DNA from: Billgrantia aerodenitrificans
GTDB lineage: Bacteria; Pseudomonadota; Gammaproteobacteria; Pseudomonadales; Halomonadaceae
Reading direction: 5' to 3'
Assembly: GCF_021404405.1 (NCBI RefSeq)
Contig: NZ_JABFTV010000009.1
Location: 181,421-245,420 of the forward strand
DNA: 64,000 nt
Shown here: positions 18,169-26,186 of the stretch, in pieces
How the letters are laid out: each line of letters begins with the position of its first letter
How positions within the stretch are numbered: position 1 is the stretch's first letter
The notes under the pieces: generated by a model
Seen by the model: the letters and a program-made list of their open reading frames with translations, nothing else
Told to the model about the DNA's origin: nothing
Database searches by the model: none
Position numbers and translations under genes: made by a program

Positions 18169-19248
18169 ATGAAGAACCCGACACTGGCCAGGCGTATCGG
18201 CCTTGGCGTTGCCCTGTTCAGTCTTGCCGCCCTGTTGGCAACGGCAACGGTTGCCGACGAGAGTTCGAACGGCACCCGAGAGTTGCCCCGCGGCCATTTT
18301 CACCTGCCCGAAGCGGGTAACGTGATCGGCGAAGCCTATACCGTCGTCGTCGAAGAGGGTGAAACCCTGCTCGACATAGGCCGCCGCCACAACGCCGGCT
18401 ACGAAGAGATGCGCATGGCGAATCCCGACGTCAGCATCTGGGCTCCCCAGGCCGGCACCGAGGTGGTGATCCCAGCCCAGCACATCCTGCCGGATGCTCC
18501 GCGCGAAGGTATCGTGGTCAATCTCTCCGAACTGCGCCTGTACTACTACTCGCGCCCCGGCATCGTCGAAACCTACCCGATCAGCATCGGCCGCGACGGC
18601 TTTGCCACACCGGTGGGTGTAACCCGCACCACCGTCAAGGTCAAGGACCCGCACTGGTCGCCGCCCCGCTCCATGCGCGAGGAAGCCGCGGCACGTGGCG
18701 AGCCGCCGCCCGCCGTGGTACCGCCCGGCCCCGACAACCCCCTGGGCCGCCACGCCATCCTGCTGGGTCTGCCGAGCTATCTGATTCACGGCACCAACAT
18801 GCCCGACGGCGTCGGCATGCGTGCCAGCCGCGGCTGTATCCGCATGTACCCGGAGGACATCGAGTCGCTCTACGAGCGCGTTCCCAGCGGCACTCAGGTG
18901 AACATCATCGATCAGCCGTTCAAGGTGGCCTGGTCGGCGGATGGCGTGCTCTACGCGCAGTCCTTCCCGCAGCTCGAAGAGAACCAGGGCACCTTCGAGC
19001 CGATCATCAACGCCATGGAAGTCCTGGCCAACGCCTTCGGTGAGGAACGCCCGCCGGTAGACTACGCCCAACTGCGTCGCGTGGTGGAAAATCCCGACGG
19101 TCGTCTGGTCTCGCTGCTGCGTGTCGCCGAAGAGGAGCCGACTCCTGCCGCCCCGCAGCACGACAGCCTCGACAACGGAATCTTCTCCGAGATCGAACTC
19201 GGCCAGCTTTCCGGCCTCTTCACGGAGCTGGAAGCCTACCGCCGCTAG
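18169..19248 (+). CDS. L,D-transpeptidase, ErfK/YbiS type
   Basis: Periplasmic YkuD-domain enzyme of the class that links Lpp to peptidoglycan or makes 3-3 crosslinks. 359 aa: N-terminal signal peptide (cleavage near ATA-TVADE), a LysM-like segment (AYTVVVEEGETLLDIGRRHN) at about 55-100, and the YkuD domain from about 115, with YLIHGTN and the catalytic SRGCIRMYPED. The C-terminal about 100 residues are acidic. It converges on an OprI/Lpp-like lipoprotein gene, which makes Lpp anchoring the most likely role (inference). Confidence 0.9.
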   Translation: MKNPTLARRIGLGVALFSLAALLATATVADESSNGTRELPRGHFHLPEAGNVIGEAYTVVVEEGETLLDIGRRHNAGYEEMRMANPDVSIWAPQAGTEVVIPAQHILPDAPREGIVVNLSELRLYYYSRPGIVETYPISIGRDGFATPVGVTRTTVKVKDPHWSPPRSMREEAAARGEPPPAVVPPGPDNPLGRHAILLGLPSYLIHGTNMPDGVGMRASRGCIRMYPEDIESLYERVPSGTQVNIIDQPFKVAWSADGVLYAQSFPQLEENQGTFEPIINAMEVLANAFGEERPPVDYAQLRRVVENPDGRLVSLLRVAEEEPTPAAPQHDSLDNGIFSEIELGQLSGLFTELEAYRR

Positions 19249-19332
19249 GCCTTCGCCCCACTGCCGACGGCAAGCGCACCACGCCGTCGGCGGCATCCGC
19301 TCCATGCCCACTTCACGAAGCCAATGCCCACG

Positions 19333-19368
19333 AACGAGAAAACCCCGCCGAGGCGGGGTTTTCTCGTT
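19333..19368. terminator. Bidirectional terminator between ldt and lpp
   Basis: A 17-bp perfect stem (AACGAGAAAACCCCGCC and its complement) with a GA centre; A/T-rich flanks inside the stem give T-runs on both strands. It serves the two convergent genes. Confidence 0.92.
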
Positions 19369-19411
19369 GCAGAACCGCCATCACCCGAGGGTGATGATGG
19401 CCCCAGCAGAA

Positions 19412-19675
19412 TTACTTCTGCATGGAGCGCTGGAACATACGGTTCATTTCTTCGCGGTTCTGCTCGGACATCTGCAGAGCCGCCTGGGCGTCACGCTGCG
19501 CCTGGTTGGCAGTGTTTTGCGCCTGAGTAGCGATGCTGCGAGCTTCTGCAGCGTCCGCCTGAGCGGCTTCAGCAGTCTGGCGAACTTCGTCCAGAGCAGC
19601 GTTGGTAGCACAACCAGCCAGGATGGCCATAGAAGCAGCAGCGGCGGTCAGCTTCAGGGTGGTCTTCAGAGTCAT
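19412..19675 (-). CDS. lpp: OprI/Lpp-type outer-membrane lipoprotein
   Basis: Small structural lipoprotein tethering outer membrane to peptidoglycan. 87 aa with a signal peptide and lipobox (AILAGC), followed by an Ala/Gln-rich alpha-helical coiled coil with heptad-like AEAAQADAAEA repeats and a C-terminal lysine (SMQK), the residue used for covalent attachment in Braun lipoprotein. ATG 19675 has a strong AAGGAG. It resembles Pseudomonas OprI more than E. coli Lpp. Flanked by YkuD-family genes on both sides. A TATTAT/TATAAA -10-like cluster lies at 19811-19819 on the minus strand. Confidence 0.88.
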   Translation of the reverse strand: MTLKTTLKLTAAAASMAILAGCATNAALDEVRQTAEAAQADAAEARSIATQAQNTANQAQRDAQAALQMSEQNREEMNRMFQRSMQK

Positions 19676-19868
19676 GATGTTCTCCTTGAGTCTTCCTTGG
19701 TACTGCACAGGTTAGTACAGCGGCGTTGATGATGCCTGTGATCCAGGCTTTTCCTGCTCAATGCAGGATTCTTGCAGCGACTGCTGCCAAGCACAGGAGT
19801 CAAACGCTGTTTTATAATACCCTACGGCGCTTGTCCATAGCTCGAAACGTCCCTTGCGTATCTTGAGC

Positions 19869-20483
19869 CTAGCGGATGACGACGCGAGTGCCAATGTCGA
19901 TTAGCTCGGAAAGCCTCTCGATCTCCGCGTCGGTTACCGCCACACACCCCTGAGTCCAGTGATAACTAGCATGAACCTCCGGGTCTGCCCTACCGAGGCC
20001 ATGGATTCCGATGAAGCCCCCCAGCACTGTCTGCTGGGGCGGATACCCGTGACGCCGATAGTAGGCGAAATAATCTGCGTAATCCTGCTCCGTGTAAAGC
20101 CCTGTTTCCAACGCAGTACGCGCATGGGACGGCGTAGGATAGTCGATGCCGATGAAGATATGCCACTGACTTTCCCAATTAAAGCGATTGACGCGGAATT
20201 CACCCTTCGGCGTGACGTTGCCTCCGTAGGTGCGCATCGTGCTGGCACCGGAGCGACCCAGCGAGACAGGAGCGAAGCGCTCGAGCAGGGCGTTGCCCCG
20301 ATAGACGCTCAGCGAGGATTCCCTATCGTCGACCAGCACCCATATCTCGCTGTCATGGCGAGGCGTGGGTGCGCGCGACAGAATGGTCTCGATCAGGCTT
20401 GCATGGGCTTCGCGCCCCGTCAGCAGAGCGAAGGGGGCCAGCAAGGCCAACTGGCCAAAGCGACGGCGGGAAACGGATCTCAT
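19869..20483 (-). CDS. YafK-type YkuD-domain protein (murein L,D-transpeptidase family)
   Basis: Exported protein, 204 aa. The N-terminus SRRRFGQLALLAPFALL resembles a twin-arginine signal. The YkuD core has GFIGIHGLG and the catalytic region HWTQGCVAVTDAEI. The (W)TxGC(I/V)A(V/L) form is typical of the YafK branch (COG3034) rather than the SxGC(I/V)RM form of ErfK/YbiS. E. coli YafK (DpaA/LdtF) cuts the Lpp-peptidoglycan bond; whether this protein does so is inference from family and its place beside lpp. Confidence 0.85.
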   Translation of the reverse strand: MRSVSRRRFGQLALLAPFALLTGREAHASLIETILSRAPTPRHDSEIWVLVDDRESSLSVYRGNALLERFAPVSLGRSGASTMRTYGGNVTPKGEFRVNRFNWESQWHIFIGIDYPTPSHARTALETGLYTEQDYADYFAYYRRHGYPPQQTVLGGFIGIHGLGRADPEVHASYHWTQGCVAVTDAEIERLSELIDIGTRVVIR

Positions 20484-20655
20484 CGACTCCTCACGGCAGG
20501 TCGGTTCGTTAGCGTTTTATAACGTATCCCGCTTCGACTGTCAGTCCACTTAACGTAACCGAACATTGCATCCATGACGCCGGTCAATGGCCTTCGTGCA
20601 AGCAAGCCTCTAGGCTCACAGACAGGTTTATCGTCATTAGCCACGGAGCCCACCC

Positions 20656-23070
20656 ATGCCCGCTCAGCCCGGAAGCTCTCGCCCGCCCCGCCACGCCCAG
20701 CTCGCGACCACCGAGCAGAGCCCCGATTTCGCCGCCTGGGCCCAGGGGGTGGGTATGATCTCCCATGGCCCCGCCACTCAGGCGGCCATCGCTAGCCTGC
20801 TGGAACGCCATGCCCCCACCGCCGAACTCAGACGCACCTGGCTGGCCAAGCTGCGAGCCGCCGACCGGCTGGCCAACATGGGAATGTGGCTGGTGGCCCA
20901 CATGACCTACGCGCAGCGCGTACGGCTGGATGGTGAGCCGCTCGTCGAAGGGGATTTCAAACCCCGGCCGGAAGGACACACCGGTGGCGCCCTCAACATG
21001 GTGCCCGCCTACGTCGGCTATCTCACTGCCAACAGCTTGACCTGCCTGACCCGCAGCTGGCTGATGGGGCAAGGTCACTGTGTGGCCGCCATCGATGCAC
21101 TCAACGTGCTGGTGAACAATATGGGACCTGCCCACGCGGCTCGCTATGCGCTCAGCGACGAGGGCCTGACGCGGCTGGTCAACGATTTCTACCACTGCGG
21201 GGTCGATGCCGACGGTCATCCCGTCTCCCCTCTCGGCAGCCACGTCAACGCCCACACGGCGGGTGGCCTGAGCGAAGGCGGGTATCTCGGCTTTGCGGGC
21301 CTACAGTATGTGCACATGCCTCTTGCGCACCAGAATCTTGTGGCCTTTCTCAGCGATGGCGCCTTCGAGGAGCAACGCGGGAGCGACTGGGTACCGCGCT
21401 GGTGGCGAGCCGAGGACAGCGGCTCGATCGTGCCGGTGATGATCGCCAATGGCCGCCGTATCGATCAGCGTACGACCATGAGCCAGTCGGGCGGCACCCA
21501 CTGGTTCGAGGAGCATCTGATGCTCAATGGCTTCGCGCCGCTGACCATCGATGGCCGGGACCCCGCCGCCTTCGCCTGGGCGATCATCACTGCCGAAACG
21601 GAACTGGCCGAACAGGTGGCTGCCCTGGAAGCGGGACACGGCCGCTACCCCCTACGCCTGCCCTATGTCATCGCCGAAACGGTAAAGGGCTACGGCTTTC
21701 CAGGCGCCGGCACCAATGCAGCGCATAATCTCCCGCTGCTCGCCAGCCCGGCCGAAGATGGCTCGGCTCGCGAGCGCTTCAATGCAGGCGCTGCCGCGCT
21801 CCACGTGCCGCTAGCCGAACTGCGCCAGGCGATCGATACACTCAACGATCACACTACGAGCCAACGCCCCAAGGAGCGCAATCACGAGCTGGCCGTCGCC
21901 GTGACGCCGCTACCCACCGCCCCACTGCTGCCGACCTTCATGCCAGGCCAATCCGTCTCCCCCATGGCAGCCATTGATGAAACCTTCAAGCGCCTCGTGC
22001 TGGCCAACCCCGAGCTGCGGGTGCGGGTGGGAAATCCCGATGAGATGCGCAGCAACCGGCTCGACCAGACCCTGGACCTGCTAAAGCACCGGGTGACCGA
22101 CCCGGAACCGGGCGTCGCCGAGGCCCTCGACGGCTCGGTGATCACTGCCCTCAACGAAGAAGCGGTGGTGTGTGCGGCACTGGCCAACAAGCAAGGCCTG
22201 AACCTGGTGGCATCGTACGAGGCCTTTGCCGTCAAGATGCTGGGTGCCATGCGCCAGGAGATCATCTTTGCCCGTCATCAGCACGAAGTCGGCCTCGAGC
22301 CGGGCTGGCTGACGGTGCCGCTGCTGGCCAGCTCCCACACCTGGGAGAACGGCAAGAACGAACAGTCGCACCAGGATCCGACGCTGTGCGAAGCCTGGCT
22401 GGGTGAAATGGACGACGTGGCGCCGACGCTGTTCCCGGTCGATGCGCCAAGCGCGGCCTATGCGCTGCGAGAGCTTTACCGCTCACGCGGCCGCATTGCA
22501 CTAGCGGTGGTAGCGAAGAACCCCGTGCCGGTAGTGCTCGATGAAGAGCAGGCCAGGCGCCTCTACGAGGACGGCATAATCTGCCTGCACGATACGGCGG
22601 CTCCACGTGTCCAGCTGTTCGCGATAGGCGCCTACCAGTTGATCGAGATGCAGCGTGCCCTGGCAAGGCTGACCCTGGCGGGAGTCGAGGCCAGCCTTTA
22701 TGTGATTCAGGAGCCCGGCAAGCTGCGCGAGGCCAGGGACGAACGAGAGGCGACCGCCACCCTCGGCCAGTGCCGGCTCAGCCAACTGGTGCCGCCTACC
22801 CATGCCAGGGTCTTCCTCGCGCACTGTCGCCCCGAGCCGTTGTGCGGCGTGCTGCGCCCGCTCGACACCGGCAGCGGTTCACGTTTTCTTGGCTATCGCA
22901 ACCGCGGCGGCACGCTGGATACCTTCGGCATGCTTTATGCCAATCGCGCTACCTGGGGCCATGTGTTGGAGGCCGTCAGCGAAGTGGCAAATCTCGAACT
23001 CGAGGCCCTGCTCGATGAACCGGAGCGCCTGGCACTTGCCGGCGAAGGCGATCCCCAGGCGCTGCGCTGA
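20656..23070 (+). CDS. Phosphoketolase-family ThDP enzyme, divergent
   Basis: 804-aa protein with the overall order of Xfp phosphoketolases (D-xylulose-5-P / fructose-6-P phosphoketolase), but with altered signatures. The usual GHWGTTPGLN region reads EGHTGGALNMVPAY, PGHGGP reads MGQGHCVAA, and the ThDP/Mg motif GDGEAETG reads SDGAFEEQRG, while the Asp and a downstream NGRR Asn (Mg ligands) remain. SHVNAHTAGGLSEGGYLG matches the conserved SHV-TPGSxxEGGELG segment. Similar proteins carry other names in databases (for example xylulose-5-P epimerase), so substrate and reaction are uncertain. ATG 20656 follows GGAG at 7 nt. Confidence 0.75.
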   Translation: MPAQPGSSRPPRHAQLATTEQSPDFAAWAQGVGMISHGPATQAAIASLLERHAPTAELRRTWLAKLRAADRLANMGMWLVAHMTYAQRVRLDGEPLVEGDFKPRPEGHTGGALNMVPAYVGYLTANSLTCLTRSWLMGQGHCVAAIDALNVLVNNMGPAHAARYALSDEGLTRLVNDFYHCGVDADGHPVSPLGSHVNAHTAGGLSEGGYLGFAGLQYVHMPLAHQNLVAFLSDGAFEEQRGSDWVPRWWRAEDSGSIVPVMIANGRRIDQRTTMSQSGGTHWFEEHLMLNGFAPLTIDGRDPAAFAWAIITAETELAEQVAALEAGHGRYPLRLPYVIAETVKGYGFPGAGTNAAHNLPLLASPAEDGSARERFNAGAAALHVPLAELRQAIDTLNDHTTSQRPKERNHELAVAVTPLPTAPLLPTFMPGQSVSPMAAIDETFKRLVLANPELRVRVGNPDEMRSNRLDQTLDLLKHRVTDPEPGVAEALDGSVITALNEEAVVCAALANKQGLNLVASYEAFAVKMLGAMRQEIIFARHQHEVGLEPGWLTVPLLASSHTWENGKNEQSHQDPTLCEAWLGEMDDVAPTLFPVDAPSAAYALRELYRSRGRIALAVVAKNPVPVVLDEEQARRLYEDGIICLHDTAAPRVQLFAIGAYQLIEMQRALARLTLAGVEASLYVIQEPGKLREARDEREATATLGQCRLSQLVPPTHARVFLAHCRPEPLCGVLRPLDTGSGSRFLGYRNRGGTLDTFGMLYANRATWGHVLEAVSEVANLELEALLDEPERLALAGEGDPQALR

Positions 23071-23108
23071 AGCGTTCGGCACTGCGCTTATCGGCAAGCG
23101 CAGCGCCT

Positions 23109-23253
23109 TAGGCTTTGTACGAAAAGTCGGCGAGCGATGGCCAGACAAGGCAAAAATTGGCGAAAAGACGGAGTTTACGAAGTGTAAATGAGTACTTTGA
23201 GCCGATTTTTAACGCCGTATGGGCGAGCGCAGACAGTTTTCGTACAGAGCCTA
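23109..23253. repeat. MITE-like element with 17-bp terminal inverted repeats and conserved hairpin core
   Basis: Ends TAGGCTTTGTACGAAAA (23109-23125) and, on the other strand, TAGGCTCTGTACGAAAA (23253-23237), one mismatch. About 145 bp, no coding capacity. Flanking bases fit a TA or YTAR target. Inside are a stem TTTAC/GTAAA (23174-23178, 23184-23188) and an outer stem AAAAATTG/CGATTTTT (23152-23159, 23203-23210). Its core is similar to 63749-63840. It lies 3 nt after the stop of the adjacent minus-strand gene. Confidence 0.8.
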
Positions 23254-23256
23254 GCC

Positions 23257-24501
23257 TCAGGCCGACAGGAAGGCCCCCATACGAAACACTTCCCGTAGGC
23301 TGGTGATGCCCGACTCGGCCTTGGCCAGACCGTCGGCCAGCATCAGTGTCACGCCGCGCTTCAGCAAGTGCCGGCGCAGCTCGGCCTCATCGGCATGGCG
23401 CAGGATTCGGGCATGATCCTCAGGGGTGAGCTGCCAGATCTCGAACACCCCGATGCGACCGCGATAGCCGAGGCCGTCGCAGCTTGAGCAGCCCGATGCG
23501 CTCCAGGTCAGCTCCGGCACTGCCAGGCCTATCGCCGCCAACCACTCCCGCTCGCGACGCTCAGGTGACACCTGCTTCCGACAGTGCGGGCATAGCCGCC
23601 GCACCAAGCGCTGGGCGATGACCAGGCCAAGATTGGCGCTGATCTCACTGTCGCCGAGCCCCATCTGACGCATGGAGGTCACCACGCCCACCGCATCGCG
23701 ACTGTGCAGGGTCCCCATCAGCGAGCGTCCGCTGCTGGTCACGTTCAGCGCCGCAAAGGCAGACTCGCGATCGCGAATCTCACCGATAAGAACGTAATCG
23801 GGGTCGAGACGCAGCAAGGAACGGGTACCGCTGGCAAAATCGAGGCCATGATCCGGATCGACCTGAATCTGATTGATGCCCTCGATACCGTACTCGACGG
23901 GATTTTCCAGCGTGACCACATGGCTGTCGGAGAGGCGCAACTGGCCGAGCAGCGTATAGAGCGTGGTGGTCTTGCCGGCACCGGTCGGCCCGGCCACCAG
24001 CAGCATGCTGCCCGTGGCATCCATCCAGCGCCTGATGCCCAGCGCGCCTTCCTCACCGATGCCCAGCCCGGCCGTATCTTCATATGCCTGTGGCGGTGAC
24101 AGAAAGCGTACGGCCAGCTTCTCCCCCGCGACACAGTGCACGGCGGTAACGCGAAGCGAGCGCTCCTCCGCCGGGCTCTCTGCGTGGAACCAGTGGAAAC
24201 TGCCCTCCGCAGTGGCCAGCGAGGGTACCGGGTTGAGCTTGGCAAGCACCTTGAACTGGTTGACCAGACGCGCACCCTGCGTCAGATCCACATGTAGTGC
24301 CTCGACGATGCGTCCATCGATGCGCAGACGAATGCGGTATCCCCGCCGCTCGGGGTCCAGATGGATATCGCTGGCTCTGGCCTGCTGGGCATCATCGAGC
24401 AGCGCATGCGCCTCCAGCGTATTGCCGCTCGGCAACGGCTCTGCCTCGAGCAGCGCCAGCAAGGCAGGCAGCAGCTGATGCCGGAAGCTCTCCTCGGACA
24501 C
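23257..24501 (-). CDS. GspE/PulE/PilB-family secretion or pilus assembly ATPase
   Basis: Cytoplasmic hexameric ATPase of the type II secretion / type IV pilus family, 414 aa, shorter than PilB or GspE (about 500-570) because the N-terminal domain is reduced. Visible: Asp-box region, Walker A GPTGAGKTTT, Walker B LIGEIRD, His box TLHSRDAVGVV, and a zinc-binding CPHC...CSSC pair. Start GTG 24501 with GGGAGG 8 nt upstream. No pilC/gspF or pilin genes are nearby, so its partner system is unknown. Confidence 0.85.
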   Translation of the reverse strand: MSEESFRHQLLPALLALLEAEPLPSGNTLEAHALLDDAQQARASDIHLDPERRGYRIRLRIDGRIVEALHVDLTQGARLVNQFKVLAKLNPVPSLATAEGSFHWFHAESPAEERSLRVTAVHCVAGEKLAVRFLSPPQAYEDTAGLGIGEEGALGIRRWMDATGSMLLVAGPTGAGKTTTLYTLLGQLRLSDSHVVTLENPVEYGIEGINQIQVDPDHGLDFASGTRSLLRLDPDYVLIGEIRDRESAFAALNVTSSGRSLMGTLHSRDAVGVVTSMRQMGLGDSEISANLGLVIAQRLVRRLCPHCRKQVSPERREREWLAAIGLAVPELTWSASGCSSCDGLGYRGRIGVFEIWQLTPEDHARILRHADEAELRRHLLKRGVTLMLADGLAKAESGITSLREVFRMGAFLSA

Positions 24502-24608
24502 GGCGTTTCCTCCCTGATTGGTCCATGCGCCATATCGCGCCGAAGCACGACCGCTGCAGGAAGTCTAGCTCAGGTAAGGTTCGCCACACGGAAAAGGCCT
24601 CATCACGC

Positions 24609-24643
24609 AGTGAGCCCCGGCAGTTCGACTGCCGGGGCTCACT
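24609..24643. terminator. Strong hairpin downstream of 24681 gene
   Basis: A 15-bp perfect stem (AGTGAGCCCCGGCAG and complement) with a TTCGA loop, lying 37 nt after the stop of the 143-aa gene. No T-run is visible, so termination is likely but not certain. Confidence 0.7.
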
Positions 24644-24680
24644 TGGCTACTGCGAGGTCACCTGCCCCGGCGACAGCGCT

Positions 24681-25112
24681 CTAGGCGTGGGATTCAACGG
24701 TGAAGATGCTCTGCAGCTTGTGCTTCTTGCCGTAGATGTGCACCGTGGTCTCGTCGAAGGGAAAGCGGTCGCGATACTGACTGCCATTGTTGAACCTGGG
24801 CTTGTGCGCGTTGATCATCGCCGCCGTCAACCGCTCGCGATTGGGATGCCCCACCAGTCCCACGGCATACCAGAGCTCCTCACCCGGCTGCAGGAAGGCC
24901 GCCCACTTGTCGTGATCAGGATGATGCTCCAGACCATAGCGGGCACTGCGGTGCTCGCCCACATAGAGCAGCTCTTGCACATCCATCTCATTGGTTTCCG
25001 GGTCGCGGGCGGCGCGGAAGACACAGAAGAAGCCCGACTCATCCGGCGTGTCGTGCAACTGCTCGCGCGTCCAGTAGCCCAGCACCTTGGGGGAGAGTAG
25101 CTGTTCCGACAT
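24681..25112 (-). CDS. Uncharacterised protein, possibly GIY-YIG-like
   Basis: 143 aa, no signal or membrane segment. I do not recognise it with confidence. GFFCVFRA followed by ELLYVGEHRSARYGLEHH and, later, NRERLTAAMINAHKPRFNN resembles the order G-[FY]-[YC] ... [LI]-Y-[VI]-G ... A-x-I-x-x-x-K-P-x-x-N of GIY-YIG-fold proteins, but the canonical catalytic Arg/Glu positions are not clearly placed. ATG 25112 has GGAGG upstream. Operon with the gene at 25124-25594 (11 nt gap). Confidence 0.7.
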   Translation of the reverse strand: MSEQLLSPKVLGYWTREQLHDTPDESGFFCVFRAARDPETNEMDVQELLYVGEHRSARYGLEHHPDHDKWAAFLQPGEELWYAVGLVGHPNRERLTAAMINAHKPRFNNGSQYRDRFPFDETTVHIYGKKHKLQSIFTVESHA

Positions 25113-25123
25113 GGGTGACCTCC

Positions 25124-25594
25124 TCAGTAATCTTCCAGTCGTTGCATGTCGCGGGCGATGCGCCGCACCTCGGCTTCATGCCCCGAGGCCAAGGCCTCGA
25201 AGAAGCCTTTCTCGCCGCTGCCGCCGGCCAGCTCGGCACGGTGGGCGTAGAGATCCTGAAGCGTCCGGTGCGCAGTCAGCGCCGTGGCCAACACGTCCTG
25301 CACACTCTTACCATCGACGCCATCCGGCAAACGTTCAAGTACCGGTGCATGAGGAAAATCGTTGGGATCGTCGAACCAGGCTTCCAGCACGCTGCGGTGA
25401 TCGCTGCCGTCATCGAGATAACCCAGCAGATCGCCTTGCAGCTTACGCTCGCGTTGGGCCAGGTATTCGAGCGCCATCTTGACCCGCTCATCGTCCCCTG
25501 AGGCTGCCAGGCGAGCATACTGATCGGCCAGACGGGCATGATAGTCCGCGGCCCAATCGACCAGCTCCTTGACTTGATGAAAGCGCATGGGCAT
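25124..25594 (-). CDS. Uncharacterised alpha-helical protein (four-helix-bundle-like)
   Basis: 156 aa, soluble, strongly helical and charged, with E/D/H/R-rich stretches (HQVKELVDWAADYHARLADQ, EYLAQRERKLQ, HRTLQDLYAHRAEL, HEAEVRRIARDMQRLEDY). The spacing of Glu and His is suggestive of a ferritin-like or hemerythrin-like bundle, but I cannot identify a metal-site motif. First gene of a two-gene operon. Function unknown. Confidence 0.7.
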   Translation of the reverse strand: MPMRFHQVKELVDWAADYHARLADQYARLAASGDDERVKMALEYLAQRERKLQGDLLGYLDDGSDHRSVLEAWFDDPNDFPHAPVLERLPDGVDGKSVQDVLATALTAHRTLQDLYAHRAELAGGSGEKGFFEALASGHEAEVRRIARDMQRLEDY

Positions 25595-25721
25595 TTCCTC
25601 CCGAACCTCCGCCAGCCACGCCGACCGGCTCTCTTGCTTTCATCCTAGCCAAAGCCGGGTGAACACGCTTGACGTACATCAACGGAAGACGATATGAGCA
25701 CCAGCCGCCGGGCGATGGCGG

Positions 25722-26186
25722 CTACCACTCCTGGCTGGTCTCGCGCAGCGACTGGATTTCACGCTTGGCTTCCTCGAGGCAGGCCCGCAGCTCGTCGCCC
25801 AAGGCTGCACTGCCGCCCACCGCGATCATGCCCGCAGCGCTCGGCCTGCCCCGCCGGGCAACACCAGCGCTGTCGTGCAGCGCCTCAATGCGCTGCAGCA
25901 GCCAGCTCAGCCAGCTGTCGGGGCGGGCCGCCAACTCACGCAGCCGGTGCAACTCGGCAATGCCGAGCCCATCGCCCCCGAGCAGCTCGCGCCAGTCGTG
26001 TCGCGGCAGGCGGGCGTGCTCGGTGACCTCGCGCAGCAGCGACTCCAGCGCCAGCTCGGCCAAAGCCAACGCGGCCTCTTCGCTCGCCATGCGCCGGGCC
26101 TCGGCATGCTCGTCGTTGCCGGAATCGATGTCGAGCAGCAGCTCGGCCTGATACAGCAGCTGATTGGTACGGCCACGAGGGGTCAC
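25722..26186 (-). CDS. DUF6586-like protein
   Basis: 154-aa soluble helical protein resembling the hypothetical protein encoded next to topA in Pseudomonas (N-terminal [14 protein letters not shown], acidic helices, LPRHDWREL). GTG 26186 overlaps the topA stop codon as GTGA, so translation is probably coupled to topA; the frame is open a few codons further upstream. Function unknown. Confidence 0.75.
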   Translation of the reverse strand: MTPRGRTNQLLYQAELLLDIDSGNDEHAEARRMASEEAALALAELALESLLREVTEHARLPRHDWRELLGGDGLGIAELHRLRELAARPDSWLSWLLQRIEALHDSAGVARRGRPSAAGMIAVGGSAALGDELRACLEEAKREIQSLRETSQEW

